Part shown: piece after piece, positions 12,441-22,658 of the stretch
Numbering within the stretch: position 1 is the stretch's first letter
How the letters are laid out: each line of letters starts with the position of its first letter
Assembly (NCBI GenBank): GCA_049999805.1
Contig: JBNGIO010005061.1
Coordinates: 1-38,907 of the forward strand
DNA: 38,907 bases
Direction of reading: 5' to 3'
DNA from: Folioceros fuciformis
Taxonomy: Eukaryota > Anthocerotophyta > Anthocerotopsida > Anthocerotales
Notes under the pieces: model-generated
Told to the model about the DNA's origin: nothing
Seen by the model: only the letters and a program-made list of their open reading frames with translations
Database searches by the model: none
Position numbers and translations under genes: made by a program

Positions 12441-13486
12441 ATGTCGGGGGCGTCGCTGGCAGCAGGCCCCAGGGCGGGGAAGACGGGGGAGCTCCGGCAT
12501 CGGATTGAGGAGCAGGGAGGGAGCGTGGGAGGCGTCATGGGATCGCTGAGGATCGTGGAACTGCAGCTGGTTGCCTTCATCGTTGTCTTCTCCGCCAGTG
12601 GCTTGGTCCCCGTCCTGGACCTGGTGTTCCCCGTGTTCGTAACTCTGTACGCCCTCGTGCTTTCGAATACGGCGTTTCCCAGGTACAGTAGGGAGAGCTC
12701 GGCTGAGGTCTTCAGGGGCAACCGACTCTTCCAAATGTGAGTTCACCAGCCTGCGCTGAGCTGAGCTGCGCCCTGTCTGCAGGCTTAGTTTTCCATGTTT
12801 GGTGGAGGTGGCGGATGGTGACAAGTGCATGTTGGAGTGCAGATACGTCGTGGCGGGAACGATTATTGGCCTGTTTCTGCCTTTGGCGTATGTATTAGGC
12901 GGCTTTGCTAGGGGAGATCAGGAGGCGGTGCGGGCAGCCACTCCCCATCTCTTCCTCCTGTCATTCCAGGTGTTGAGTGAGAATTTGATTTCTGGCATGA
13001 GCATTTTCTCCTTGCCTGTGAGAGCGATCCTCCCAATCCTCTACACAGGCAGGCGCCTCTTCTCCCTCACAGCCTGGTTAAATGCCACGTTCAGGCATGA
13101 CCATACGCATCCGCCCCCTCACCACCACCCCAGATTTCCTGTGAGTATTCTTCAACTGACGGGCACTTAGTAGACTTCCTTCGCACGGATAAGGCTGTGC
13201 TTTGTTGTTTGTTGTGTACGTGGTCGATTGCAACTAATCTCCAACGCAGCATGCACACTTTCTCCTGCAGGACAACGCGTGGGTGTGGTTTGGAAGAGGA
13301 CTGGCACTGGCCAACTTCGTTTACTACTCCCTCAATCTCTTTGCATTCTTGGTTCCCATGTTCTTACCCCGTGCTTTAGAGAAGTATTTTGACGAGAAGA
13401 ATGTACACAAGAAAGCTCCTCAGAAGAGTGTCGCGCAGAACGGTCACCCTGACGCTGCTGTTGCCAACCAGAAGAAGGCTGCTTAG
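12441..13486 (+). CDS. DUF7733 family plant membrane protein
   Basis: Exons 12441-12736, 12783-13140 and 13271-13486 give 289 aa. The pattern matches, from memory, the plant-specific DUF7733 family of unknown function: a membrane segment with an SASG motif (LVAFIVVFSASGLVPVLD), GTIIGLFLPLAYVLGGF, ATPHLFLLSFQVLSENL, the SLPVRAILPILYTGRRLF block, then ALANFVYYSLNLFAFLVPMF and a short Lys-rich tail. There are about five hydrophobic stretches. ATG 12441 is preferred because the upstream in-frame codon is GTG. The first intron is only 46 nt (GTGAGT...TGCAG) and is needed to keep frame. A His/Pro-rich loop (HPPPHHHP) precedes exon 3. The gene converges with the WAK gene; a candidate AATAAA lies at 13737-13742. 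Confidence 0.75.
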
Positions 13487-13794
13487 GACGTCCGATTCCC
13501 GCAAGTCTGTGGCAAGTTGTAATCTAATCAAACAATGCCCTGTGCTGTGGATCTGCTATTGTTCGTAGTTTTAGTGTTGAAGGAAGTATCGAGATCTTAA
13601 AGTTGACAAGCATGTGAGTTGTTCACAGATGCGAAAAATAGGTGACCCAGTCATGTAGGTCTCTTTGTACAATGACTCCAAACATTTTGTGTTTTGCAAA
13701 ACTCTCTCTTTGTGCCACTACAACAGCACAATATCCAATAAACATAATTCACTGGAATGTGGAGTCCATTGAATGAGAGAAAACACTTTCCAGT
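13487..13794. terminator. Convergent 3' UTRs with AATAAA
   Basis: The 308 bp between the DUF7733 stop and the WAK stop hold no gene. An AATAAA at 13737-13742 on the plus strand is a plausible polyadenylation signal for the DUF7733 transcript. Confidence 0.4.
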
Positions 13795-16347
13795 CTAGAT
13801 GTGAAAGAGGTGGTGGTCGTCGTCTAACAAAAGGTCATTAAAACGTTGAGTTGTATCATCAGAGAAAGAAGGTGCTGGACTACAGTAATGCATGCTGCTG
13901 AAATTCATCAACCCACCCCTGATCCGAGCCAATTGCTCCACCACCTCTTTCATGGTTGGCCTCTCCACCCGCTGGAAAGCCAAGCAAGTAGCGGCCAATT
14001 CTGCAACTTTTCTCACACTTTGTTTCTGATCCAATCCTTCGAATTTGTCCATGTGCATAACCGGGTCCACGATTTCTGCCAAATCCCCCCTTTTGATGTA
14101 GGTTAGGGCCATGCTTGCAAGACTGATATTCTTAGAGTCCCTGGAGAAGTCCACAGGCTTCTGCCCAGTGATGAGCTCCAAAAGGATGACCCCAAAGCCG
14201 TACACGTCGCTCTTATCCGTGACCTGGTAGTTCAGGTAGTACTCAGGATCAATGTATCCCGGGGTGCCCTTCACCACAGTCGAAACATGTGTGACATCAG
14301 CTGGTACAAGCTTCGAAAGTCCAAAATCCGCCACCTTGGCTGTGAGAAACTCGTCAAGCAGGACGTTGGTTGACTTGACATCACGATGGTAGATGGGCGG
14401 GGACGCCGCAGAGTGAAGATAAGCCAGCGCCTCGGCTGTTTCGATGGCTATTCGCAGCCTGTCGTCCCAGCTTAGAGGCTTGCACTCTTTCAAACCTTGC
14501 AGATAGTCATACAGTGTGCCATTAGCAACATACTCGTAAACCACCATGGGCACCTCCGTCTCGATACAGCAACCTATAAGCTTCACCAGGTTGCGGTGGT
14601 TCACTTGAGATAGTACCGTGACTTCGTTGAAGAACTGCTCGATGTTTTCAAGCCCAACACAGTTGGTTTTCTTGATGGCCACCACAGTGTTTTGTTCCAG
14701 GATGCCCTTGTATACCGTTCCCGAGCCCCCCGTTCCCAGCTTATTCTCATCAGAGAAGTTCTGTGTAGCTTTTTCCAACTCTTTGAGAGTGAGCAAATGA
14801 TCGCCCTCTGTTAGTTGACTCCGATGCAGCATCTCCCTGTGACTGTTTAGAGACTTCAAGTTGCTAGCAGTATACTTGGCTATACTTGCAATAGCTGCTT
14901 CAGACTTCTGTGCTGCTTTCCGTCTCCTGCGGCGGAACTGGAAGTAGCACCTCAAGAGCAGCGCTGTTAACCCACAGATGACAATAACCATCACGGAAAC
15001 TGCAAAACATTCAACGAAGGTGGTTACTACAACAAGTCGTAACGATGCACCCAAAGCCTGGTCCTCTCAGTGCAAAAGCTGAGAACAGCGGATCAAGGGG
15101 ACAGGTGCACACCCAGTATAAATACAATGGTGCCCTTCTGATTATTGCGGGCAAACACACAGCCGGTTCCATTCGCAAAGCCATCGCCAGCGTATCCACT
15201 GAGACAGGCGCAGGTATACCCTCCCACTGTGTTGATGCAGTCTGCGTCAGCAGCGCATTTGCTTGAACTCCGGGCCGTGCATTCATCCAGATCTGCAAGG
15301 TGGAGGAGGCTTGAAACATGCCAGGTCAGTTCTTCACGGACAAAACTGTGGAGCCTTGTCAATGAGGCAAAATAAGGGAAGAAGGATCTCACCAGAGCAA
15401 CCCGAACCACCCACGTAGCCATCCCCTACAAATGTAGCTGGATCACACTTGCAGACATATCCAGAAAGGCCGTCCACATCCTGACAGGTTGCATTTCCAG
15501 AGCAAGTTGAGAAGACGTCAGTAATATTGGAGCAGGAAGTGCTGCCCACAGTGTAGGACAGCTCCAACCCATATTGGCCTTCACCGATGATACTTTGGTT
15601 GCCTGTACTGTAACTGGGCGGATAGACCATGCTTGCGAAGCCGCACCCTCCTCCGCGATACTGGATACCACCACCATATATCACCACCTTCCTCGCACCT
15701 ACAGGTAAGGGAGATATGCAACACTGGTAAATGTTGCAGAAGCGGTTGGTGGGCGGGATGTTGATGCAGTCGGTTTGACAGCTTGTCCCATTGGAAACGT
15801 CAGTGCTGACGTTGCCTGCCGAGTTACAGCCATTCACAAAGAAGAGGTTGTTGCCAGAGAGAGCGTAGGGAGATTGCGGGTCCAGGAATAAGGCTGCATA
15901 GCCAGCTGCTAAGCGAGGGCCGTCACAGGATTCAGCTTTCAGACTCGTAACATTGATAATGACAGACGAGAAGGTGATGTCTGTGACCTGAAAAGCGCCG
16001 CTAGGAGTCTCCAGAAACGGGAAGAGAGGGCCAGCTTCTCCGCTGCCATTGAACTTCAGATTTGGTGAGCCGGATACGGTGGCTGAGCAACTAAGGCCGA
16101 ACTGAGGGAGACCACATCCAGGAGAAGTGGAAAAGGGGTAGGGAATGCTGACGTTGCCACAAGTGGTGGGGCAAGAAGCAGCGGCTTCAGCACGGGAGGA
16201 GAGGAGGACTAAAGAGATGACCGACACTAGCAGGAGCTCCTGACTCCAGGCGATGTACAACTTTGGAGATAATGGGGGGTCTAGCAAACATTCATCCCTC
16301 CGGAATGTATGTCTTGAGCTCTCTCTGCCATTCACTATGTTTACCAT
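13795..16347 (-). CDS. Wall-associated-kinase-like receptor kinase
   Basis: Exons 15393-16347, 15111-15292 and 13795-15057 give 799 aa. Order of parts: a hydrophobic signal segment at about residues 36-55 (after an unusually long N-terminal lead), a Cys-rich GUB_WAK-type galacturonan-binding region (GNVSIPYPF, GCGLPQFGLSC), a WAK-associated Cys block, an EGF-like repeat, then a calcium-binding EGF (DLDECTARSSSKC), a TM at about 386-414, and a kinase domain at about 480-750. The kinase looks active: GTGGSGTVYKG P-loop, VAIKK lysine, HRDVKSTNVLL, DFG, GTPGYIDPEYY. WAKs sense pectin fragments at the wall-membrane interface. The second intron is only 53 nt. ATG 16347 is the first in-frame Met; a start closer to the signal segment or an extra 5' exon is possible. 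It faces away from the MULE. Confidence 0.88.
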
Positions 16348-17902
16348 GATCCCCTTCCAAATGGCGATCCTGGCCTTCCACCTCAATCAAGATCACGCAA
16401 TAGCACGCGCAGAATGATCTCCGGTCCGCATAGCATGATTCTTCTTGACAGAGATGCCAACACCTCAATCCGCAACACACCAGCAACACATCAATTCTCC
16501 TTCCGCCGTTTCTTCATGAATCCGAAAAACGACACAAATTCACGAGCCACACCGTCGGCAGTCTTCCAATTGTCGACGAGGAACAAAAAGCTCCCATGCC
16601 CAGGAGCGCCTAGATAAGATAGGAAACAGAAAGCTTGTGGGAAACACATAGGACGTAGCACACGATGGGAAAGAGCGGAGGCAGTAAATGGCAGAAAGTC
16701 ACAATCGAAAGGCAGGCTGGCAAGGCCTCCGCATCAACGGCGTTTTTGTCCAGGGCGGATGCAGCCGAGCGCCAAGAGAGAGAATCGAGGTAGTGAAGCC
16801 AGAGATGGCGAATTCAACGAACTCCTAACATGAGAAACAGACAAGAGGGACACGGACAGGCCGGCCGCAGCTCCAAGAGAAGAGAAAACCAGTCGGTCCG
16901 GCACGAAAAGCCCAATTCAAGCACACCACCGTCAGACCCCCCAAAAATCCCACCTCCTCCCAGTCAGGAACACTCCAAGCAATCCAGCAAGAGGGAAGGG
17001 AGGGCAGATCTACCACCTGGTGGAGAGGGAATGAGGGAGGTGCATTCCAATGAGTATGTGCGCCGAATATAAAACACCAGACGCGATTTGTTTATCACGA
17101 CAGCAGAGGCAGGCTGCTCCGGTCCCGCCTTCCCGGCGTGCGCTTCCCCGAATTCCATCCGTAAGTCAGTGCAATCGGCTGCATGTCCAGACGCACTTCA
17201 CCATATCAATACGGGCGATCACCCACAGGTTAATGGACCACAAGCATGCATGGCCGCCACCGCTGGGTCCCCCAAGTCGTTTTGCAGTCAAAAATTCGCT
17301 GTCCTTTCTTCACAATCACCAGAGGTCGCAACCACCGCCAGTACCAGTACCAGTAGCACCTTCACTCTTGCTCAGAAAACCATTGTCTCAATGCCATGCC
17401 TGAACATGGGCATGACAGCGCAGATTTTCCGGTCCAGATAGTCACAGAGTCTCGCGCACCCTTAGCCAGATACCACCGGACATAGAACCAAGAGCCGATG
17501 ACGTCACGACCAAATTTTGTGCCAAGTCACCAACCACCTGATCCATGTACAGTGCTGGAATTGGGTCAATGGACGTTCCCACGCCGACATGACGCCCCTC
17601 TTAGCCACGCGCGGTACACGAAGGAACGAGCTGCCTTAGGGCCCGGCTCAACTCGACTCAACTCGACTCATCAAGGGCGTTTCACATTCTGTCAGTAACA
17701 CACGCTGCAGAAGCGGAAGCACCTCCTTACGGCACTAACGTAACGTCCTCCAGTCGGGACCTGCCCTCCTATCGCCCGGGCCAGGCCTTCACTAGCCTTC
17801 CTTTGCAACCAACGACGCCAAGCAGTTCTGCAGCTGCTTTTTCCGGCTCCTCCGGCGCGGCAAAAGACGAAACCAGTGCCATTGAATGCCCTGGCACAGC
17901 AC
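16348..17902. other. WAK upstream region and flank, no convincing gene
   Basis: About 1.5 kb of moderately GC-rich sequence. It includes the WAK promoter/5' UTR and a short ACTCG-rich direct repeat near 17647-17670. Open frames such as 16830-17072, 17050-17441 and 17803-18000 show no recognisable family. The last about 100 bp, read on the minus strand, may be part of an exon cut by the MULE insertion. Confidence 0.45.
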
Positions 17903-17915
17903 CAACAAATGCCCT
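17903..17915. repeat. Left copy of candidate target-site duplication
   Basis: CAACAAATGCCCT occurs here just outside the left terminal inverted repeat and again, in the same orientation, at 22637-22649 just outside the right one. MULEs typically duplicate 8-11 bp on insertion. The match extends imperfectly further left (CCTGGC in both flanks). Confidence 0.5.
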
Positions 17916-18235
17916 ATCCGTCACGAAACCCGAAGCGCCAGGTCATGGTCATGTCTTTGTTTGCATCATGCTAAGCTTAATGTCACCGTGGTGTCCATGA
18001 TCTGAGCTCTAATAACAGAGTACCTGGCCGTAATGCATGCCGTTCCGGATCACTGTNNNNNNNNNNATGCCGTTCCGGATCACTGTAATAACAGAGTACC
18101 TGGCCGTAATGCACGCCGTTCCGGATCACTGTAATAACAGAGTACCTGGCCGTAATGCATGCCGTTCCGGATCACTGTAAACTCACCGCAGCGTAACCGT
18201 AACTGTTTGTATTCCAGCGGTATACAGCACAAATA
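17916..18235. repeat. Left terminal inverted repeat, internally expanded
   Basis: This is the inverted partner of 22400-22629. Part of it, a 46-bp unit (AATAACAGAG...CCGGATCACTGT), is present at least four times in tandem from 18011 to 18178, interrupted by a 10-N gap at 18057-18066. The right TIR has a single copy of that unit. Confidence 0.75.
18057..18066. other. Assembly gap (10 N)
   Basis: Ten N inside the 46-bp TIR tandem array. The fixed size of 10 suggests a placeholder, so the true array length is unknown. Confidence 0.95.
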
Positions 18236-18358
18236 CCTTGCGCGAGTTACTTGACAACGCCTTACACCTCACAACGCGTATCCAGTTACATTGCGTGGTT
18301 GCTTGTGTTTTGAGAGGACAGCATAGCAGGCTTTGTAGTTCACCCTCCATAGTGCACG

Positions 18359-19104
18359 ATGAGGATTGATCTCCAAGCGGTGATCTTTCAATTGGAAGAA
18401 GATGAACCTATGCAACTCGGTTATGTGCCATTGCGCATTGTTGAGGATTATGATGCAGGCTCATCGAGGGTGTGTTACTTGTTTCATAGCAATCTCCCCA
18501 AAGGGTTGGTGCAAAAAGTGTAAGGAAGTTGTAAGTGGCAAGCTGCATTATCATTTACGACTCCTGCTTGCATATTCAAGTTCCAAGACATGGCAACCGC
18601 TTTCGCAGCCGCAAGGGATTTTATGAGGTTGACTCCGGAGGAGTTCAATATGAAAGAGGTGAGAGAAAAAGCCTCAACTTTGCTTAGAAGGTTGCAAGGA
18701 AGCATTTCTTTTGCCTCTTCTCTACTACTCACCACCCTGTAAGGCTTATTATTTTACAAGCTGATGCAATGTATGTGAAGGACTTGTTTTCAACCCTTTC
18801 AGAGCTAGGGAGCACACTACCTAGACCACACCTAGGAAAACCATGTTATGCTAACAGCCCAAGAATACCAAGCATTGAAGGTTTGTCCTTAGGTGTCCTG
18901 GACACGGCCATACCCACATCTTCTCATGCAAACATGAATTTACAACTAGCAAACAAGCCTTTGTCATTTTGTGTTGCTCTTGTCATTTGCTCCTACTTAT
19001 CCATAGTAGGGGCTATATTGATAATGTCCCTCCCAACTACCACCCTTGCCACTATTTCTCTCATACTTTGCCTTGTAGGCATTGCACTGTGCTGGCTTTT
19101 GTAA
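18359..19104 (+). CDS. Candidate MULE passenger gene, three exons, C-terminal TM hairpin
   Basis: An open frame from ATG 18359 runs 53 codons to a GTGTAAGG donor at 18518. A 63-nt intron ends at 18580, and the next exon continues in phase (FQDMATAFAAARDFMRL...) to 18738. There either a stop follows (TAA 18740-18742, 106 aa), or a GTAAGG donor joins to 18825 after CCTAG and runs on to the stop at 19104, giving about 198 aa with two hydrophobic helices near the C-terminus (VALVICSYLSIVGAILIM and a second to the end). The N-terminal part is acidic and hydrophilic; exon 2 holds an amphipathic helix (NMKEVREKASTLLRRLQ). I recognise no family. It lies inside the MULE, opposite in strand to the transposase. 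It could be a captured host gene fragment or an accessory gene of the element. Splicing is inferred. Confidence 0.35.
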
Positions 19105-19128
19105 GACTTTCCCACATTTTGTATTTGA

Positions 19129-19335
19129 AAAATGAAAGATGTGGCTTAAAGTGGAAGCATCTTTTGTCCATCCATGTAATCACAAATAATGAAAGATGTG
19201 GCTTAAAGTGGAAGCATCTTTTGTCCATCCATGTAATCACAAAAAACGAAAGATGTGGCTTAAAGNNNNNNNNNNATGCCAAATCTATGGCTTAAAGTGG
19301 AAGCATCTTTTTGTCCATCCATGTAATCACAAAAT
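19129..19335. repeat. Tandem repeat, about 56 bp period, with 10-N gap
   Basis: At least four copies of a unit containing GAAAGATGTGGCTTAAAGTG and CATCCATGTAATCACAAA are present. Each unit holds a short inverted pair (AAAGATG ... CATCTTT) that could form a hairpin. The gap at 19266-19275 lies inside the array. It sits downstream of the passenger gene in the MULE. Confidence 0.8.
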
Positions 19336-19383
19336 GGTATATGTACACACATTCATGATCCCAGCAAGCAATAATGAAAACTA

Positions 19384-19552
19384 TTTAGTAGCAGCTACAT
19401 GCTCCATGCTTGAAGTGTGTCTATTCTAGCAGCTANNNNNNNNNNTAGCAGCTACATGCTCCATGCTTGAAGTGTGTCTATTCTAGCAGCTACATGCTCC
19501 ATGAGTGATCGCTATTCTAGCAGCTACATGCTCCATGAGTGATCGCTTCTTC
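19384..19552. repeat. Tandem repeat AGCAGCTACATGCTCCATG, with 10-N gap
   Basis: Four or more copies of an AGCAGCTACATGCTCCATG core are spaced by about 34-38 bp, with two spacer versions (CTTGAAGTGTGTCTATTCT and AGTGATCGCTATTCT). The gap is at 19436-19445. The array ends near the 3' end of the transposase relic. Confidence 0.75.
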
Positions 19553-22170
19553 TGCTTAGAAAGCTTCCAACTTTTTGTTTCCCAAAATGCAAGCTTTCTC
19601 TTTAAACTGTTATTAGAATTGGTAGGATCAACCAAGGTAGGAAGTGTAGGCAACAAGGTCTTTGCTTCTACCTCTGCTCTCAATCCCTCTAGCTGCCTAA
19701 TCAATTGTTGGAATAAAGCTGTTGCATGTTGTTGCAAAAAAGGCCACTTTTGCAACAGGGTTGTTAACTGTTGGCATAAAGTTTCCATATTTGGAGTTGC
19801 ATCTACTACTTGGCCTACTGTTTGTGTGCATGAATGGTCTATTGTGTGCAAGAAGGTAGTTGCACATTGCCTTGCAACTACAACCCCTTTGTTATGATAG
19901 AGAAACTTCTTCTAGAAGTCTGTGCTTGCATCTTCAGTAATTGACATGCTAAGTTGTCGGTAGTGTGTTTGAGCTTGGTCAATCTTGGAGTACCTAGCAA
20001 GTAACTTGTGAGTGGGGACTCCACTGTCCATTACCATCATGACCTTCAATTGGTGCTTGCACATGAAGCTTGTTGTCACATCCTTGCATGTGCAATAACC
20101 CCATGGTGTTCCCTCACCACTCACTATATATATGCACATGCTTCCATGATCCTAACTTCGCACATAAACAAGGCTAGGAGATGCCATGTTTAGCAATAAT
20201 ACATCACAATCTGCAATGCACAAAGCCTTTTGAAAGGCGCTCTTTATTATTTGCTCCTGCTTTGAATTGCTAAGCATGCCAGCTCCATTACATTGTGCCA
20301 CATACCAAAAATGTCTGTTCACTTCCTCAAGCAAAATGTGCAGAAGCCCGTATAAACGCTGACTACGTAGGGGTTCTTTGGATAGCAAGCATTTGTACTT
20401 CAGATACGTGTAGTATGCCTCAATAGATGAGTTGCAATCTTGTCCTGCATGTGACACTATATGCATAGCTTTAATCCATTGATGCATGTTACAACCCACT
20501 GGTCCCTAAAGTACTTGACAAAGTTAGGAGCATGCTCACAACAGGTGTCATATAAGTGTACCTATTTTTCTCTACAGGCTTGCTTCACATCGACACTCTC
20601 ATCAAAGTCCATATGCATAATGTGTTAATTTGGTAGTCGCAGAAGGAGAGAGCCCGAGGAGCACAGAGCCCGTAAGTGTGCAACCCTAAACCCAAACTAC
20701 CAAATGTGATTAATAATAATGAATCATCATCAAAATTGTCTTTAAGTATCATTTTATGCATAACCCTAGTATTTACTTAAGTTTACTCGTATAGGGTTAC
20801 CCCTTCGACATAATGTCTCCCAAGCACTTCATAATGGCCTATCTTATGTGGGATTTCTTTACCTTTTTCAGCAGCTCCTATAACCAGGCCACAAGCATAA
20901 AAAGATTTGCATAGATGTTCCAAACACAGCTTGGATGACATTGATTTCTGCCATACAATCATCTACAAGAAAAACAGTGGGTTGCCATGTAGATTGATGT
21001 TGTACCATCTTCTCATGCAAGCAATGCAACCACTATGAAATAGATATGATGTGGTCTTACTTGTGACAACCTAAGCCACAGGAATACCATTGAAGTGGTC
21101 ATCAAATAGCAAAACTGTGAAGAGCTGGAACTTCCATTTGTTGGGGCCAAATGTGGCATTCATAGCAATGATCAAGTTGTGACCCCAACGGAGCATTTTC
21201 TGCATTTGAAAATCACTCTGGATGTCTAGCATGAAGTCTATGGCATGGTCTTATGTTCTTGGTAGTGGATAAAATACTTCACATCTATGGATACCATCCA
21301 TAACTTAACATTCCCTTCATCTCGTGCATGGACACGCCACACCTTGGCATCAAGTTCAGCTTGTAAATTCCTCATGTCACTAGGAAGAAGAAAATCATCC
21401 TTCTGAAGCATTGCTTGTGGATCACCTTGCTTTCGGAAAAAAAACATCAGACTTATGATCTTTCATGATCTGAAAGGCTGATGTCTTGCACAACAACTTG
21501 TACTTCACCCATTCCTTTTGGGCCACGGATAAGTAAGGAGCCAGAGTGCAATTTGGACTTGAGTTGATGGTAAGCGCTCCATGACAATATTGTCCTCTGG
21601 AATCAATGTGCTGTGTTTCATGTAATCGTAATTCAGCTACATTAGTGAACATTTCAAGTTGGCTATCAAATGCCGAAAATTGGCATCCATGCTTCTTACT
21701 CTCCCCACACATCACCTTAGAGCGCCTATACTCCCAGCACCTGTCTTTGGTTTACTAGTGAGATCAACACAAATGTTTGATTCCATGAAACTATATTTTC
21801 GGGAGCTTAAAGCAGAACTGAATTTCACGTAATGGCAAGAGTGGTTGGAGAGATCAACACAAATGTTTGATTCCATGAAACTATATTCTCGGGAGCTTAA
21901 AGCACAACTGAATTTCATGTAATGGCAAGGAGTGGTTGGAGAGATTGCATTTTGCCTGATGCTTGACCGTGTCCACACATTCCCCCTTACTAATTTCGTT
22001 GGAAAGAATTTTGATGCCTCCTCCCCAGCGATGAAATCTGCATATCTTCCCCATGGAATGTAACAAGTTTTGGCGGGACTTTCTTCTTGACTGTGTGCAC
22101 AATATCTTGCCATTCCACGGTTTCCTTTGAGAAAGGTCCTGGGCAAGGAGTCTGAACTATGAAAGGGCAC
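19483..22170 (-). pseudogene. MULE transposase relic
   Basis: Fragments in order on the minus strand are: an N-terminal piece (about 22170-21720) with a 90-bp tandem duplication; a middle piece (21715-21240); the catalytic region (about 21240-20900); a helical piece (20499-20152); a SWIM zinc finger at about 20139-20050 (YCTCKDVTTSFMCKH, CxCx8CxH); and a C-terminal piece with coiled coil and Lys/Arg-rich segment (19851-19483). The catalytic stretch reads NLIIAMNATFGPNKWKFQLF then FDDHFNGIPVA. In this family the first acidic residue normally sits where N follows AM, so D appears replaced by N (21158-21160), and a conserved Trp codon after PVA is TAG (21071-21073). Further stops and frame changes occur. 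It cannot encode an active transposase. Confidence 0.75.
21761..21941. repeat. 90-bp tandem duplication inside the transposase relic
   Basis: The block starting AGATCAACACAAATGTTTGA at 21761 is repeated from 21851 with a handful of substitutions and one inserted base. It keeps the minus frame open across both copies but is not expected in a working transposase. Confidence 0.85.
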
Positions 22171-22399
22171 GTTTGTGGCTGAATGAGAACATTTGCACTT
22201 TTACACCCAACTTCCATCATGATCTTTGGAATCTAGAGACAACCCCATTGTTCAATTTCACTCAATCGAAGCACTCAATGATGCACGCCGCTTGGGTGTG
22301 CACGTTGCTTCAGATGGAGTTCGGAATAGCAACATGCGCGAGATGGCTTGCATTTGTGGCTTAGAACATTTGAAAGGTAGTTGCGGTGTCTCCTCTTCA

Positions 22400-22629
22400 A
22401 ATTTCCGCGACGTAGATATATACAGCTAGAATACAAACAGTTACGATTACGCTGCAATGAGATTACAATGATCCGGAACGGCATGCATTACGGCCAGGCA
22501 CTCTGTTATTAGAGCTCAGATTATGGACACCGTGAGTTTGCGCTTAGCATGATGCAAACAAAGACAAGACCATGACGACCTGGCGCTTCAGGTTTCGTGC
22601 CTTCAATTACTTTGTAGTGACGAATAGCG
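22400..22629. repeat. Right terminal inverted repeat of the MULE
   Basis: The reverse complement matches the left TIR in order, from the GTAACTGTTTGTATTCTAGC inner end to the CGAAACCTGAAGCGCCAGG outer part. It has one copy of the 46-bp unit that is amplified on the left. Confidence 0.75.
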
Positions 22630-22636
22630 CCTGGCC

Positions 22637-22649
22637 CAACAAATGCCCT
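22637..22649. repeat. Right copy of candidate target-site duplication
   Basis: CAACAAATGCCCT, identical to 17903-17915 and in the same orientation. On the minus strand it lies directly after a good splice acceptor (CTATTTCAG at about 22650-22658). Confidence 0.5.
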
Positions 22650-22658
22650 GAAATAGAT

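Larger units (their letters stand above)
17916..22636 (-). mobile_element. Degenerate Mutator-like element (MULE) with long TIRs
   Basis: Sequences at about 17921-18235 and 22400-22610 are inverted copies of one another. Shared blocks include the GAAGCGCCAGGTC-like outer part, GTCTTTGTTTGCATCATG, the CTGAGCTCTAATAACAGAG segment, and the inner GTAACTGTTTGTATTC. The interior carries a minus-strand MULE transposase relic ending in a SWIM zinc finger (CxCx8CxH). A candidate passenger gene lies on the plus strand, tandem arrays occur in the left half, and a 13-bp direct repeat flanks the element. The outermost TIR ends are imperfect (an extra 30 or so bp on the right), so the exact termini are uncertain. 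The element is non-autonomous as it stands. Confidence 0.75.

Noticed and set aside
16825-17016. Hydrophobic minus-strand 63-codon frame upstream of WAK
   Set aside because: It is antisense to a low-complexity stretch, with no start context and no splice partners matching a known family.
17050-17441. Two overlapping 117-codon plus frames
   Set aside because: They occupy the same stretch in two frames, are low complexity (Pro/Ser, Val-Pro repeats), and show no splice logic or family match.
18011-18178. CRISPR-like look of the repeated 46-bp unit
   Set aside because: There are no unique spacers between units. It is a plain tandem array derived from the MULE terminal inverted repeat, in a eukaryote.
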